A stretch of DNA of 64,000 nucleotides from assembly GCA_030446715.1 (NCBI GenBank), contig JAUJMU010000003.1, forward strand, positions 248,001 through 312,000, given 5' to 3'. Positions 16,303-25,542 of this stretch are shown piece by piece; position 1 is the first letter of the stretch; the number at the start of each line of letters is the position of its first letter. Position numbers and translations under genes: made by a program. The notes below the pieces were generated by a model. That model made no database searches. It was not told where the DNA came from and was given only the letters and a program-made list of their open reading frames with translations. This DNA comes from Cytophagales bacterium. GTDB lineage: Bacteria; Bacteroidota; Bacteroidia; Cytophagales; 172606-1.

Positions 16303-16412
16303 AAAGTTTCCCGCAGATTTCAGGGGAAAGCCGACAGATAAACGCAGATTCACGGAGAATCCCCGTATGCCTGCAGGAAACTTCACCAATACGCTGCTCA
16401 GCACATCATCTC

Positions 16413-18062
16413 TCAGTACATCTTCTCGTAGTATTCCGTAGCCATGCGGTCGGAATCAAAGAAGGGAAGGATGTCCTGCATGCTGTTCTTCACGATTTGC
16501 AGCCAGCGGTCCGGCTGGCGGTAATACGCCGGCAGGATAACCTTCTCAAGGGTGTCCATCAGATTGTTGTGGTCAAAATCATCCTGTTCGTGCAGCCAGG
16601 CATTTGCATCTGCCGGTGGCGCGGTAAAGGAATTCTCGCCGTTCCGGGCAAATTCGGGTATCCAGCCGTCGGGCACCGATAGGTTCACGCCACCATTCAT
16701 GGCTGCCGTCATGCCGCTGGTACCGGATGCTTCGCGGGTGATCCGGGGGTTGTTGAGCCATATATCGGCACCACCCTTCAGCAGTCTCGACAGCCGGAGC
16801 TCGTGGCCAACCAGCACCGAGCAGTTTCGGTATTGTTTGGTGGTTTCTACGATCCGGTTGTAGATCGACACCGCCATGAAGTCCTGTGGATAGGGTTTGC
16901 CGGCCCAGATGATCTGCACGGGAAACTCTTTATTGGTCACCAGCGCGTGGAACCGTGCCTGGTCCCGCAGCAGCAGATCGGCCCGCTTGTATTCGGCAAA
17001 GCGCCTTGCCCACACAATCGTCAGCACGTTGGGGTCGTAAATTTCTCCGCACTGATCGGCTACCTCTTCAAACAAAGTCCGCTTGCGTTCCCTTTTTCTT
17101 TCCCGCATGGCCTCATTATTTCCGGATTCCATTGCCTCGTACAGAACCGGGTCGGCCCAGTAGCGGCGGTTCTGGGCGTTGGTGACGTGAATAATCGGAG
17201 AAACGTCGGTGTGGCGGCTCCACATCTGGCGGGCCACCTCGCCGTGCATGGCCGAAACCCCGTTGGATAGCCGCGAAAACCGCAATGCCACCAGGGTATG
17301 GTCCATGATGTCGCCCAGCGTGCCGGTCAGTTTCCGCACCTCTTCGGAGGATAGACTGCCAAAGAATCCCAGTTTTTCCAGCATCCGCAGATCAGTGCGG
17401 TCGTTGCCTGCCTCCACCGGGGTGTGGGTGGTGAATACGAGTCTTTTCTGTACCTCCTTTTTCTTGCCGAATTTCTGGAAGAGGTAAAATGCCAGCGGCA
17501 GGGCGTGGGCCTCATTCATGTGGTAGGTTTCCGGCTGAAAACCAATCAGGTCCAGCAACTTTGCGCCGCCGATACCCAGCAGCATGCTGGCCGCAATTTT
17601 GGCTTCGGTGTTGGAGTCGTAAAGCCGGTGGCTGATGGTGCGGGCCAGGTAATCGTTTTCGGGCAGGTCGGTGGTGAGGAAAAACATGGGCGTGGAGCCA
17701 AACACCTCCGGCGGCAGGTAATGCGCCGCCACCTTCACCGGGTGCTGGTTTACCATGATGTCGAACCGCAGACCCGTATCCACCAGGAAGCCGTAGTGTT
17801 TTTCCTGAAAGAGAACGTCCATCGTCTGGTCGCCTTTGCGGACCTGATCGTAGTAACCATATTTCCAGAGGATGCCGATGCCGATCAGATTCTGCTTCAG
17901 GTCGTGGGCACTGCGCATGTGCGAACCGGCAAGAAAACCAAGGCCTCCGGAGTAGATTTTGAATGGCTGGTGAATGGCGAATTCCATCGAGAAATAAGCC
18001 ACGGGTTTAGCGTAGGCAGGGTTGACCGGATAAGGGAATTGGAACGGTTGAAAGTTGTGCAT
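16413..18062 (-). CDS. Alpha-glucan phosphorylase-like protein, PLP-lysine position is threonine
   Basis: A 549-residue protein of the short glycogen/alpha-glucan phosphorylase group (GT35). Family marks are AYFSMEFAIHQPFKIYSGGL near residue 23, GSHMRSAHDL, YHMNEAHALPLAFYL (about 178-192), VFTTHTPVEAGNDR, ARRFAEYKRADLLL and the C-terminal EASGTSGMTAAMNGG. Classical phosphorylases read EASGTxxMK there and the lysine binds pyridoxal phosphate; here codon ACG (16707-16709, residue 452) gives threonine. Activity as a phosphorylase is therefore uncertain. ATG 18062 is chosen because earlier frame residues lack similarity and the usual start is close to FxYPVNPAYAKPVAYFS. No other glycogen gene is nearby. 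Confidence 0.82.
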   Translation of the reverse strand: MHNFQPFQFPYPVNPAYAKPVAYFSMEFAIHQPFKIYSGGLGFLAGSHMRSAHDLKQNLIGIGILWKYGYYDQVRKGDQTMDVLFQEKHYGFLVDTGLRFDIMVNQHPVKVAAHYLPPEVFGSTPMFFLTTDLPENDYLARTISHRLYDSNTEAKIAASMLLGIGGAKLLDLIGFQPETYHMNEAHALPLAFYLFQKFGKKKEVQKRLVFTTHTPVEAGNDRTDLRMLEKLGFFGSLSSEEVRKLTGTLGDIMDHTLVALRFSRLSNGVSAMHGEVARQMWSRHTDVSPIIHVTNAQNRRYWADPVLYEAMESGNNEAMRERKRERKRTLFEEVADQCGEIYDPNVLTIVWARRFAEYKRADLLLRDQARFHALVTNKEFPVQIIWAGKPYPQDFMAVSIYNRIVETTKQYRNCSVLVGHELRLSRLLKGGADIWLNNPRITREASGTSGMTAAMNGGVNLSVPDGWIPEFARNGENSFTAPPADANAWLHEQDDFDHNNLMDTLEKVILPAYYRQPDRWLQIVKNSMQDILPFFDSDRMATEYYEKMY

Positions 18063-18154
18063 GGGGATATTGCAGGTAATTGAACGGGAAATATAAGGCC
18101 AATTTTGCGGAGGATGCAAATCCTGGTGGTCAGGAATTATAGAAACGTGTCATA

Positions 18155-18186
18155 GAAAAGCCGCATATCCTTGTCGGTTGCGGCTT
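18155..18186 (-). terminator. Rho-independent terminator of efp
   Basis: On the minus strand AAGCCGCA and TGCGGCTT form an 8-base stem around a 13-base loop, followed by TTCTATG. The stem begins about 22 bases past the efp stop. Confidence 0.6.
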
Positions 18187-18208
18187 CACCAGATGGTTTC
18201 AGGCGGGA

Positions 18209-18769
18209 TTATTTAACTCTTTCGATGTATTCCCGGGTACGGGTATCCACCCGGATTTTTTCGCCGATGTTGACAAAAAGGGGCACTTTAATTTCAGCGC
18301 CGGTCTCCAGCGTGGCCGGTTTCAGGGTTTTGGTAGCCGTATCGCCCTGCAGGCCAGGTTCAGTGTAGGTGACTTCCAGTTCCACGGAACCGGGGATTTC
18401 GGCCGCAATCGGAGTGGTATTGTCAAAGCTCACGGTAACATTCATGCCTTCCTTGAGGAACTTCTCGCCATCTCCGAACAATATACCGTCTACGTACACC
18501 TGATCGTAGGTTTCGTTTTCCATCAGCACGTAGTTATCACCTTCTTTGTAAAGGAACTGGAACTCCTTGGTTTCGACGCGCACAAAATCCAGCGCTTCTC
18601 CGGCCCGGAAGCGGTTTTCGGCGAGTTTCCCCGTGCGGACGTTCCGCATTTTTACCTGATAAAAAGCCCGTAGGTTACCGGGCGTGCGGTGTTCATATTC
18701 CAGTACCTGTACCAGTTCGCCATTAAAACGCATGAAGGCGCCTCTTGAAAGATCGGATGTAGTTGCCAT
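18209..18769 (-). CDS. efp: Translation elongation factor P
   Basis: A 186-residue EF-P with the normal three domains; it binds ribosomes stalled at consecutive prolines and helps the peptide bond form. Domain I (1-62) starts MATTSDLSRGAFMRFNGE, the middle OB domain includes EKFLKEGMNVTVSF, and the C-terminal domain carries LEVTYTEPGLQGDTATKTLK and ends YIERVK. The tip loop reads HRTPGNLRAF, so residue 32 at the place of the modified lysine 34 of Escherichia coli (PGK) is asparagine. No modification enzyme (EpmA or EarP) was noticed in the window. A TACCTTTG element precedes the gene and a terminator follows. Confidence 0.95.
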   Translation of the reverse strand: MATTSDLSRGAFMRFNGELVQVLEYEHRTPGNLRAFYQVKMRNVRTGKLAENRFRAGEALDFVRVETKEFQFLYKEGDNYVLMENETYDQVYVDGILFGDGEKFLKEGMNVTVSFDNTTPIAAEIPGSVELEVTYTEPGLQGDTATKTLKPATLETGAEIKVPLFVNIGEKIRVDTRTREYIERVK

Positions 18770-18800
18770 AAAATGAGATAAGCTCAGTGTGTTAGGTCCG

Positions 18801-18808
18801 CAAAGGTA
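18801..18808 (-). promoter_or_regulatory. -7 promoter element of efp
   Basis: TACCTTTG on the minus strand matches TAnnTTTG exactly, 31 bases before the efp start codon. An upstream TTTG at the expected distance is not evident. Confidence 0.5.
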
Positions 18809-18853
18809 AAAAAATCTTCCGTCAGGATGGGTTTCCCTCCGGCAGACGGCGGA

Positions 18854-19264
18854 CTACCTTTTGGTCCGCATGGCCGGAATCTTTTTTATACGTTCATTTT
18901 GGAGAAAGGCCTTGTATTCCTCCGACTCCACCGGATAAAGGGCAATCTTTCCTTCCCCATTGTAATGGGCACCAAAGCCGTACCGTTTGGTAAGGGCAGA
19001 AGCCCGCAGGCAGGGGTGCCCTTTGGAAAACAATTCCTCCCGGATTTTTTGTCCTTCCGTGTCGGGCACGTATTGCGGGATTCCCTTTTGCCGGACGAAT
19101 ACTTCGAATATCAAGTCTTCATGACTGAACTGGTAAGGCTTTTCGGTAAGTAACCGGTACTGGATCAAATGCGCGGGAGCGGAATCCTTTTTAGGGATTG
19201 GAACCTCAGCTTTGTCCACCGGGCAATCAGGCGCGATGGTGATAAAAGTTTGGCTGTATGACAT
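18854..19264 (-). CDS. DUF6157 family protein
   Basis: A 136-residue soluble protein of a small conserved family of unknown function. Marks are YSQTFITIAPDCPVD near the start, YRLLTEKPYQFSHEDLIFEV (about 47-66), GKIREELFSKGHPC-like segment with CLRASALTKRYGFGAHYN, and KIALYPVESEEYKAFL near the end. ATG 19264 is preferred: the frame is open to 19351, but the extra 29 residues are hydrophobic and do not resemble family members, which start close to this Met. The next gene, a small hydrophilic protein, is read the other way 68 bases off. No function is claimed. Confidence 0.8.
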   Translation of the reverse strand: MSYSQTFITIAPDCPVDKAEVPIPKKDSAPAHLIQYRLLTEKPYQFSHEDLIFEVFVRQKGIPQYVPDTEGQKIREELFSKGHPCLRASALTKRYGFGAHYNGEGKIALYPVESEEYKAFLQNERIKKIPAMRTKR

Positions 19265-19332
19265 TGGGAAGATGTTTTTCCGGAATCCAACCTGAAGCCG
19301 GAATGGTACGTATATGCAAAAAAATAAAAAAT

Positions 19333-19548
19333 ATGGCAACCAAAGCATCACGCCGGAATCCTTCCACCTACGAACCGGCCAAAAATACGCAAGAACCTAC
19401 TTCCTACAACACCAGCCGGCCGGAAACCGATACGCCTCAGGAAATCCGGGAGGGGGCCGAGTCATCAGCCATGCAGAACCGTGAGCAGGAAGCCCGTAAA
19501 GGCAGCAATGATGAACCCGGGGCAGACGGTGTTGCGACCAGTTCGTAA
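19333..19548 (+). CDS. Small hydrophilic protein, hypothetical
   Basis: ATG 19333 gives 71 residues, MATKASRRNPSTYEPAKNTQ and onward, rich in Glu, Ser, Thr and Asn, with no hydrophobic segment or recognised domain. Its composition predicts disorder, like small stress-associated proteins, but no family motif is seen. It is divergent from DUF6157. The AT-rich upstream sequence (GCAAAAAAATAAAAAATATGG) fits a start in this phylum. A longer frame beginning at 19258 would overlap the DUF6157 start and is less likely. The coding call rests on frame length and start context only. Confidence 0.45.
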   Translation: MATKASRRNPSTYEPAKNTQEPTSYNTSRPETDTPQEIREGAESSAMQNREQEARKGSNDEPGADGVATSS

Positions 19549-19886
19549 TTTGTTCGGCTGAGTGAAAGTAGAAAAAAACTCCTGTTCCTCTTATCCAAAA
19601 CGAAAAGGACTTATCAACCCCTTCGTATCATTTGCCAAAGTAAGCCTTCCAGCAACCAGCGGCACTCCCCGCCATTCCATGTGATTTCCCCTATCCCGAC
19701 CGGCATATTTTGCAGATTGAAGCTCCCCCAACCGGCGGGCCTTTTCCATAAAGCACGTGACTTTTAAATATCTCATCCTGACTGATCCTGCTGCCTTTCC
19801 CCGGATTTAAAATTCTTTCAACACTTGAAAAAGTGCCAATATTTATTTTCATTGCCCAACTGAGCCAATATAAATTCAAAAGTAAG
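19549..19886. other. Intergenic stretch without recognised feature
   Basis: About 338 bases before the permease. No consensus promoter is exact; T-rich words (TATTTATTTTCATTG at about 19850) lie close to the permease start. No hairpin with a T run and no family-like coding frame was seen. Confidence 0.35.
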
Positions 19887-21101
19887 ATGCGTCCAGCCCT
19901 GCAAGTCCGGCTTTCGGTGATGATGTTCTTCAACTATTTCATATGGGGCTCGTGGTACGTGACTCTTGGCACCTATCTGGGTACGACCCTGAAGTTCAGC
20001 GGTCCGGAAATCGGTACCGCCTTCAGCATGGTTTCGGTTGCCGCCATGATCTCCCCGTTTTTTGTGGGCATGATTGCCGACCGGTTTTTTGCCACCGAGA
20101 AAGTGCTGGGTACCCTGCACATCATTGGGGCTCTGTTGCTGTTGGCGCTCACTCAGTTTGATAATCCGGCCTCATTTACGCCGGTGCTGCTGCTGTATAC
20201 GCTCTGTTATATGCCCTCCATTGCCCTCTGCAATTCCATCTGCTTCCACCAGATGCAAAACCCCGGCAAGCAGTTTCCGCCCATCCGGGTACTGGGCACC
20301 GTCGGCTGGATTGCGGTAGGTCTGATGATCGGATTTCTCCGATTTGAAGCCAGCCCGGATCAGTTTGTGCTGGGTGCGGTTGTGTCACTGGTGACCGGAG
20401 TGTATTGCTTTTTCCTGCCGCATACGCCGCCTAAACTGAAGGGCAACGCTGCCAGCATCCGCGATATTCTCGGCCTTGATGCGCTGAAACTGATGAGAAA
20501 TGTTTCTTTTGCCGTGCTGGTGGTTTCGTCGGTGCTGGTGTGTATACCCTTGTCTTTTTATTATGTCTTTACCAATCCTTTCCTCAATGAGCTGGGAATG
20601 GAAAATGCGGCCGGTAAAATGACCATCGGGCAAATGTCTGAACTGTTCTTCATGCTGGTCATGCCATTTTTCTTTGTGAGGCTTGGGGTGAAAAAGATGA
20701 TTGCCCTCGGAATGGCGGCATGGGTACTACGGTATATCCTGTTTGCCTTCGGCGACACCGGCCCGCTGATCTGGATGCTGTACGGCGGGATTGTGCTGCA
20801 TGGCATCTGCTACGATTTCTTTTTTGTGACCGGCCAGATTTTCGTGGACCGCCGCGCCCCGGAACACCTCCGCAGTTCGGCGCAGGGCATGATCACTTTC
20901 GCCACCTACGGACTGGGCATGTTCATTGGTTCGATGGTCTCCGGCCAGGTAGTAGGGGCTTATACAATTAACGAAAACACTCACCAGTGGCAATCCATCT
21001 GGCTGGTACCGGCAGTAGCCTCCGCCGTGGTATTTGTATTCTTCATGGTGCTGTTCAGGGAGAAAAAAGCAGAAAAGGAAATGGCCGCAACCGCCGCGTA
21101 A
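19887..21101 (+). CDS. MFS permease of the nucleoside:H+ symporter (NHS) family
   Basis: A 404-residue inner-membrane transporter with twelve predicted helices. The NupG/XapB-type start is MRPALQVRLSVMMFFNYFIW with GSWYVTLGTYL; later marks are FVGMIADRFFATEKVLG between helices 2 and 3, PPIRVLGTVGWIAVGL and a C-terminal FVTGQIFVDRRAPEHLRSSA. NHS proteins import nucleosides in enterobacteria, while Bacteroidota members often sit beside oxidoreductase or sugar genes and may carry other substrates. ATG 19887 is preferred to an upstream GTG at 19833 because it starts the conserved segment. The next gene, Gfo/Idh/MocA, lies 435 repeat-filled bases downstream. Confidence 0.88.
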   Translation: MRPALQVRLSVMMFFNYFIWGSWYVTLGTYLGTTLKFSGPEIGTAFSMVSVAAMISPFFVGMIADRFFATEKVLGTLHIIGALLLLALTQFDNPASFTPVLLLYTLCYMPSIALCNSICFHQMQNPGKQFPPIRVLGTVGWIAVGLMIGFLRFEASPDQFVLGAVVSLVTGVYCFFLPHTPPKLKGNAASIRDILGLDALKLMRNVSFAVLVVSSVLVCIPLSFYYVFTNPFLNELGMENAAGKMTIGQMSELFFMLVMPFFFVRLGVKKMIALGMAAWVLRYILFAFGDTGPLIWMLYGGIVLHGICYDFFFVTGQIFVDRRAPEHLRSSAQGMITFATYGLGMFIGSMVSGQVVGAYTINENTHQWQSIWLVPAVASAVVFVFFMVLFREKKAEKEMAATAA

Positions 21102-21141
21102 GTGAAGACTGGCGTGGCTCTCTCTGTCACAAATTATGGGC

Positions 21142-21186
21142 GTAAGTAGCTGCACAATTTTAAATGCCCTGTTTGAATTCTGAATG
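21142..21186 (+). repeat. Dispersed AT-rich repeat, GTAGCTGCACAATTTTAAAT type
   Basis: Second copy of the family described at 9339-9375: GTAGCTGCACAATTTTAAAT followed by GAATTCTGAAT. Confidence 0.55.
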
Positions 21187-21247
21187 GGAACGGATAACTA
21201 TTTGACTTTCAGTTGTATACCTTCAGTACATTAGGACTTGAAATCTA

Positions 21248-21351
21248 TCAGGACTTTCTTAAAATCTGGCTATTGTTGTACTGGTTCAGGCGTCCACGCC
21301 TGGACCACCTGCCCCGGAGCCAGCCGGAGCGGTATTCTGAGAAAGTCCTGA
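21248..21351. repeat. Repeat A, complete copy with inverted ends (MITE-like)
   Basis: A 104-base unit bounded by TCAGGACTTTCTTAAAA (21248-21264) and TTCTGAGAAAGTCCTGA (21335-21351), which are inverted repeats with 15 of 17 positions equal. The centre holds the hairpin word GTTCAGGCGTCCACGCCTGG. No convincing target duplication flanks it. Confidence 0.7.
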
Positions 21352-21462
21352 TCTGTATTTGATTCTGCTTTAGTGATTACTTTATTGTGAGGGGCTTGTT
21401 TGCCTTCGGGATAATGGATCGCACAATAGCATTGAGCACACATCCGAAAAAAATATTTTAAT

Positions 21463-21524
21463 AATTCTCAATTCTCAATTCTCAATTCTCAATTCTCAAT
21501 TCTCAATTCTCAATTCTCAATTCT
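21463..21524. repeat. Tandem array, 7-base unit AATTCTC, ending 12 bases before a start codon
   Basis: Eight perfect AATTCTC units (21463-21518) and a partial AATTCT are followed by AATTTTCCACCT and the ATG at 21537. The array occupies the position where promoter spacing or the 5' leader of the oxidoreductase would lie. Confidence 0.92.
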
Positions 21525-21536
21525 AATTTTCCACCT

Positions 21537-22745
<1,209 letters not shown>

Positions 22746-22950
22746 ATCCCTTGTTGAAAGGGCCTGTTGTCATTTCCGGAGATTAATACCCAAATGGTGG
22801 TTGAATAGTTATATGGCTGTATGGTTAACTTCTGATTTACAGCAATATACCACGTCGTAAAACGGGACATTCAGGATTTCCGGAAGCTGAGCCCGGGCTG
22901 AACCTCATTAACGATTGCTTTTTTACGATCCGGATCAGGTGAACGGGCTG

Positions 22951-23664
22951 TTACAGCCGGTAGAAGGCGCCGAAGCGAAACAGTTGCGGGACACTGCGGT
23001 CATTTAAACCGTCCAAGTTCCGGTTGTAATTGATCAGACCCTGCGAGTACCCGGCGGTGATGCCGAAGTTCTGGTAGCTGGCGGCAATATTCATGCGAAT
23101 CCGCGCATCAGCCCCGAAATTGGACCGTCGCCGGTTGATGTTAATTTCCCGGTCATTGTTGAGCATCACTTTTCCTTTCTCGCGGATGGCAAAATTATAG
23201 GCAAGATCAGGTCCGGCAGTGAAGTCAAAGGTAATGGTACCAACCGGAAACCGGTAGCCTGCCATCGGGTGAAGATTGATAAAGTGATGTTCCAGATTAG
23301 TTCTGCCGGCAGCCGGCAGGGTTGATGAGGTGAAAAAGTCCGTAGACTGTCTGATTTTGATCCGGTTCCGCAGATTTTCGTATCCCGCCTGCAACCCCAC
23401 AATTGCCCTGTCGCCGGTTACCCGCTGCAACTGACCGGCTATGCCGTACGACAAACCAAATTTCCGGCTGCCATAAGGATCGTTGGTGTAATAAACATCT
23501 TGGTCGCGGTATTCGTATTGGATCAGCAGTCCTGCATCTGGATTGGGGTTGGTGCTGATGAACGCAAACAAACCGCTGTTCAGGTGAACGGAATATTCGG
23601 TTTTCTGCCCGTAAGCAGCATAGCCAAAAAGCCCGGTAAAAAGGATCAGAAAGATTCTGCGCAT
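22951..23664 (-). CDS. Outer-membrane beta-barrel protein, hypothetical
   Basis: A 237-residue exported protein. The signal peptide is MRRIFLILFTGLFGYAAYGQ. The mature part alternates polar and aromatic residues as in small outer-membrane barrels, for example YSVHLNSGLFAFI, FGLSYGIAGQLQRVTG, MAGYRFPVGTITFDFTAG and NFGITAGYSQGLINYN, and ends in a barrel-like FRFGAFYRL with a C-terminal hydrophobic residue. This places it among PorT-like or generic eight-strand barrels of the phylum, with no specific function. ATG 23664 is chosen because an earlier in-frame start at 23691 would place nine residues before a perfect signal peptide. Confidence 0.72.
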   Translation of the reverse strand: MRRIFLILFTGLFGYAAYGQKTEYSVHLNSGLFAFISTNPNPDAGLLIQYEYRDQDVYYTNDPYGSRKFGLSYGIAGQLQRVTGDRAIVGLQAGYENLRNRIKIRQSTDFFTSSTLPAAGRTNLEHHFINLHPMAGYRFPVGTITFDFTAGPDLAYNFAIREKGKVMLNNDREININRRRSNFGADARIRMNIAASYQNFGITAGYSQGLINYNRNLDGLNDRSVPQLFRFGAFYRL

Positions 23665-23938
23665 GGGTTGTGGTGTTAAAAATGTTTGCATTCAGGGAAA
23701 AGGACCCGTATAGCTGCCAAAAGGTTACATCCTTTCCTCTGATTCTGCAATATTTTTCAGCATCCTGCCCGATACCGGCCATGACGTCATCACCCGTGCC
23801 GGAGAAAGTCATCAATCAACTGACCGGAAGAAACCCCGGAATGCCTGAACACTGGTTCAGGGTACCTCATTTGCGGATCAGTAAATTCCATTGACTGCAA
23901 ACAAATGGCACTTTGCCAAAGTATAAGGATTAAAAACG

Positions 23939-24898
23939 ATGGAAAAACGCACATTCGGGAAATCGGACTTACAGGTGGCTCCGCTGGCCTTCGGAGGCAA
24001 TGTCTTCGGCTGGACGGTAGACGAAAAAACTTCATTCTCCCTGCTGGATCAATTTGTGGATGCCGGTTTTGATCTGATTGATACGGCTGATGTTTACTCC
24101 CGCTGGGTGCCTGAAAATCAGGGCGGCGAATCAGAAACGATCATTGGCAACTGGCTGAAAAGGGGCGTGAAGCGCGAAAGGGTTATCATTGCCACCAAGG
24201 TGGGTAGTTCTATGAGTGCCGGTAATCCCCGCAAAAATCTTTCCCGGAAATATATCCGGCAGGCCGCCGAAGATTCGCTCCGCCGCCTCAGAACTGACTA
24301 CATTGACCTTTATCAGTCGCACTACGACGATCCGGAAACGCCGGTGGAAGAAACCCTGCAGGCGTACGACGAACTGGTGAAGGCCGGCAAAGTGCGCTAC
24401 ATCGGGGCGTCTAATTTTTCCCCGGCGCGGCTTTCCGGGAGCCTGCGCGTGAGTGAGGAGCGGAATTATCCCGCTTATATCAGCCTTCAGCCGGAATACA
24501 ACCTGTATAGCCGGGCAGTTTTTGAAAAAGAACTGCAGCCGCTTTGTCTCAGGTACGGCCTCGGGGTCCTGAATTACTACGCACTGGCCAGCGGTTTCCT
24601 CACCGGCAAATACCGCTCGGAGGCCGATTTGTCGGTAAGTAAGCGCGGAAAAGGCATTACCAAATACCTCAATGACCGGGGCTTGCGTATCTTGCACGCG
24701 CTGGACCAGGTGGCCGGCCGGTACGAGACTACGCCGGCCAGCGTTTCCATTGCGTGGCTGCTGGCGCAACCTGGCATTACGGCACCGATAGCCAGTGCCA
24801 CCAACCCGAAGCAGCTTGATTCTTTGGTGCAGGCTGTTGGGCTGAAATTAGACAATGAGGCACTGTTGCAACTGAATCAGGCCAGTGGGGAGGATTGA
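23939..24898 (+). CDS. Aldo/keto reductase
   Basis: A 319-residue NADPH-dependent oxidoreductase with the TIM-barrel fold, of the Tas/YajO-like group. Seen are LAFGGNVFGWTVDE, FDLIDTADVYSRW with catalytic Asp and Tyr (about residues 45-55), VIIATKVGSSMS with the catalytic lysine (about 85), DLYQSHYDDPETPVEETLQA with the catalytic histidine, and GASNFSPARL. The C-terminal part SIAWLLAQPGITAPIASATN is the cofactor site. Substrate is unknown. It lies between an opposite-strand barrel gene and the cupin gene, with a tandem array in the 105-base gap downstream. Confidence 0.92.
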   Translation: MEKRTFGKSDLQVAPLAFGGNVFGWTVDEKTSFSLLDQFVDAGFDLIDTADVYSRWVPENQGGESETIIGNWLKRGVKRERVIIATKVGSSMSAGNPRKNLSRKYIRQAAEDSLRRLRTDYIDLYQSHYDDPETPVEETLQAYDELVKAGKVRYIGASNFSPARLSGSLRVSEERNYPAYISLQPEYNLYSRAVFEKELQPLCLRYGLGVLNYYALASGFLTGKYRSEADLSVSKRGKGITKYLNDRGLRILHALDQVAGRYETTPASVSIAWLLAQPGITAPIASATNPKQLDSLVQAVGLKLDNEALLQLNQASGED

Positions 24899-24946
24899 AG
24901 GACTGAAGGGACCGGAGATCAGCATGATGCTGCCGGCTGCTAACTG

Positions 24947-24974
24947 ACCACTTACCACTTACCACTTACCACTT
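24947..24974. repeat. Tandem array, 7-base unit ACCACTT
   Basis: Four perfect ACCACTT units followed by ACAACC lie in the gap between the aldo/keto reductase and the cupin gene. Related words (GACCACTAGTCACTTGCC) occur at 57485-57505. Confidence 0.85.
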
Positions 24975-25003
24975 ACAACCATTACCTACCCACTTCACAC
25001 CAG

Positions 25004-25507
25004 ATGAATACCGAACAGCATAAAGCGGCTCTTTTCCGCGAAATTGAGCAACAACTGACCGAACAGGGATTTTCCATCAGCAAACAGGATCAGGCCCGTC
25101 CGTGGGGAGGCTTTTTCGTATTGAATGAAGATCAGGCCCAGCGTTTTTCAGACCTTTACTTTGATGGCATGTCCGTAGAGAAGCTGCGGATTTCGGGTAA
25201 ATTAAGTCCTAAAATTCTGATCGTGGCCCCGCAGAAGCGGCTTTCGTGGCAATATCACCACCGCCGCGCTGAAATCTGGCGGGTTATCAAGGGCACAGTC
25301 GGCGTGGTAACCAGCGAAACAGACGAAGAGGGGGAGGTGAATGTGAGGGTGCCCGGTTCCCTGATTACCCTCCGTCAGGGAGAACGCCACCGCCTGGTTG
25401 GCCTTGACGAATGGGGCGTACTGGCTGAAATCTGGCAACATACCGACGCCGGCAGCCCCTCCGATGAGGAGGATATTGTGCGGGTTCAGGATGATTTCGG
25501 ACGTTAA
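25004..25507 (+). CDS. Mannose-6-phosphate isomerase type II-like cupin protein
   Basis: A 167-residue protein made of an N-terminal extension and one cupin domain of the phosphomannose isomerase group. Residues about 26-36 read ARPWGGFFVLN. Metal-binding positions lie in LSWQYHHRRAEIWRVIKGTV (about 81-100), with the HH...E pattern, and in GERHRLVGL with the later histidine. The end LAEIWQHTDAGSPSDEEDIV and QDDFGR is the conserved tail. Such short proteins are often labelled phosphoheptose or phosphomannose isomerase without proof; the sugar phosphate is not known. It converges on the phytase-like lipoprotein with a 35-base gap. Confidence 0.82.
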   Translation: MNTEQHKAALFREIEQQLTEQGFSISKQDQARPWGGFFVLNEDQAQRFSDLYFDGMSVEKLRISGKLSPKILIVAPQKRLSWQYHHRRAEIWRVIKGTVGVVTSETDEEGEVNVRVPGSLITLRQGERHRLVGLDEWGVLAEIWQHTDAGSPSDEEDIVRVQDDFGR

Positions 25508-25542
25508 TGTCTGACCGGACAACCAACAATGCTCCACTGGCA

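Noticed and set aside
21463-21524. Tandem array considered as a CRISPR array
   Set aside because: Units are 7 bases with no spacers and no cas genes nearby. The same holds for the arrays at 5628 and 24947.
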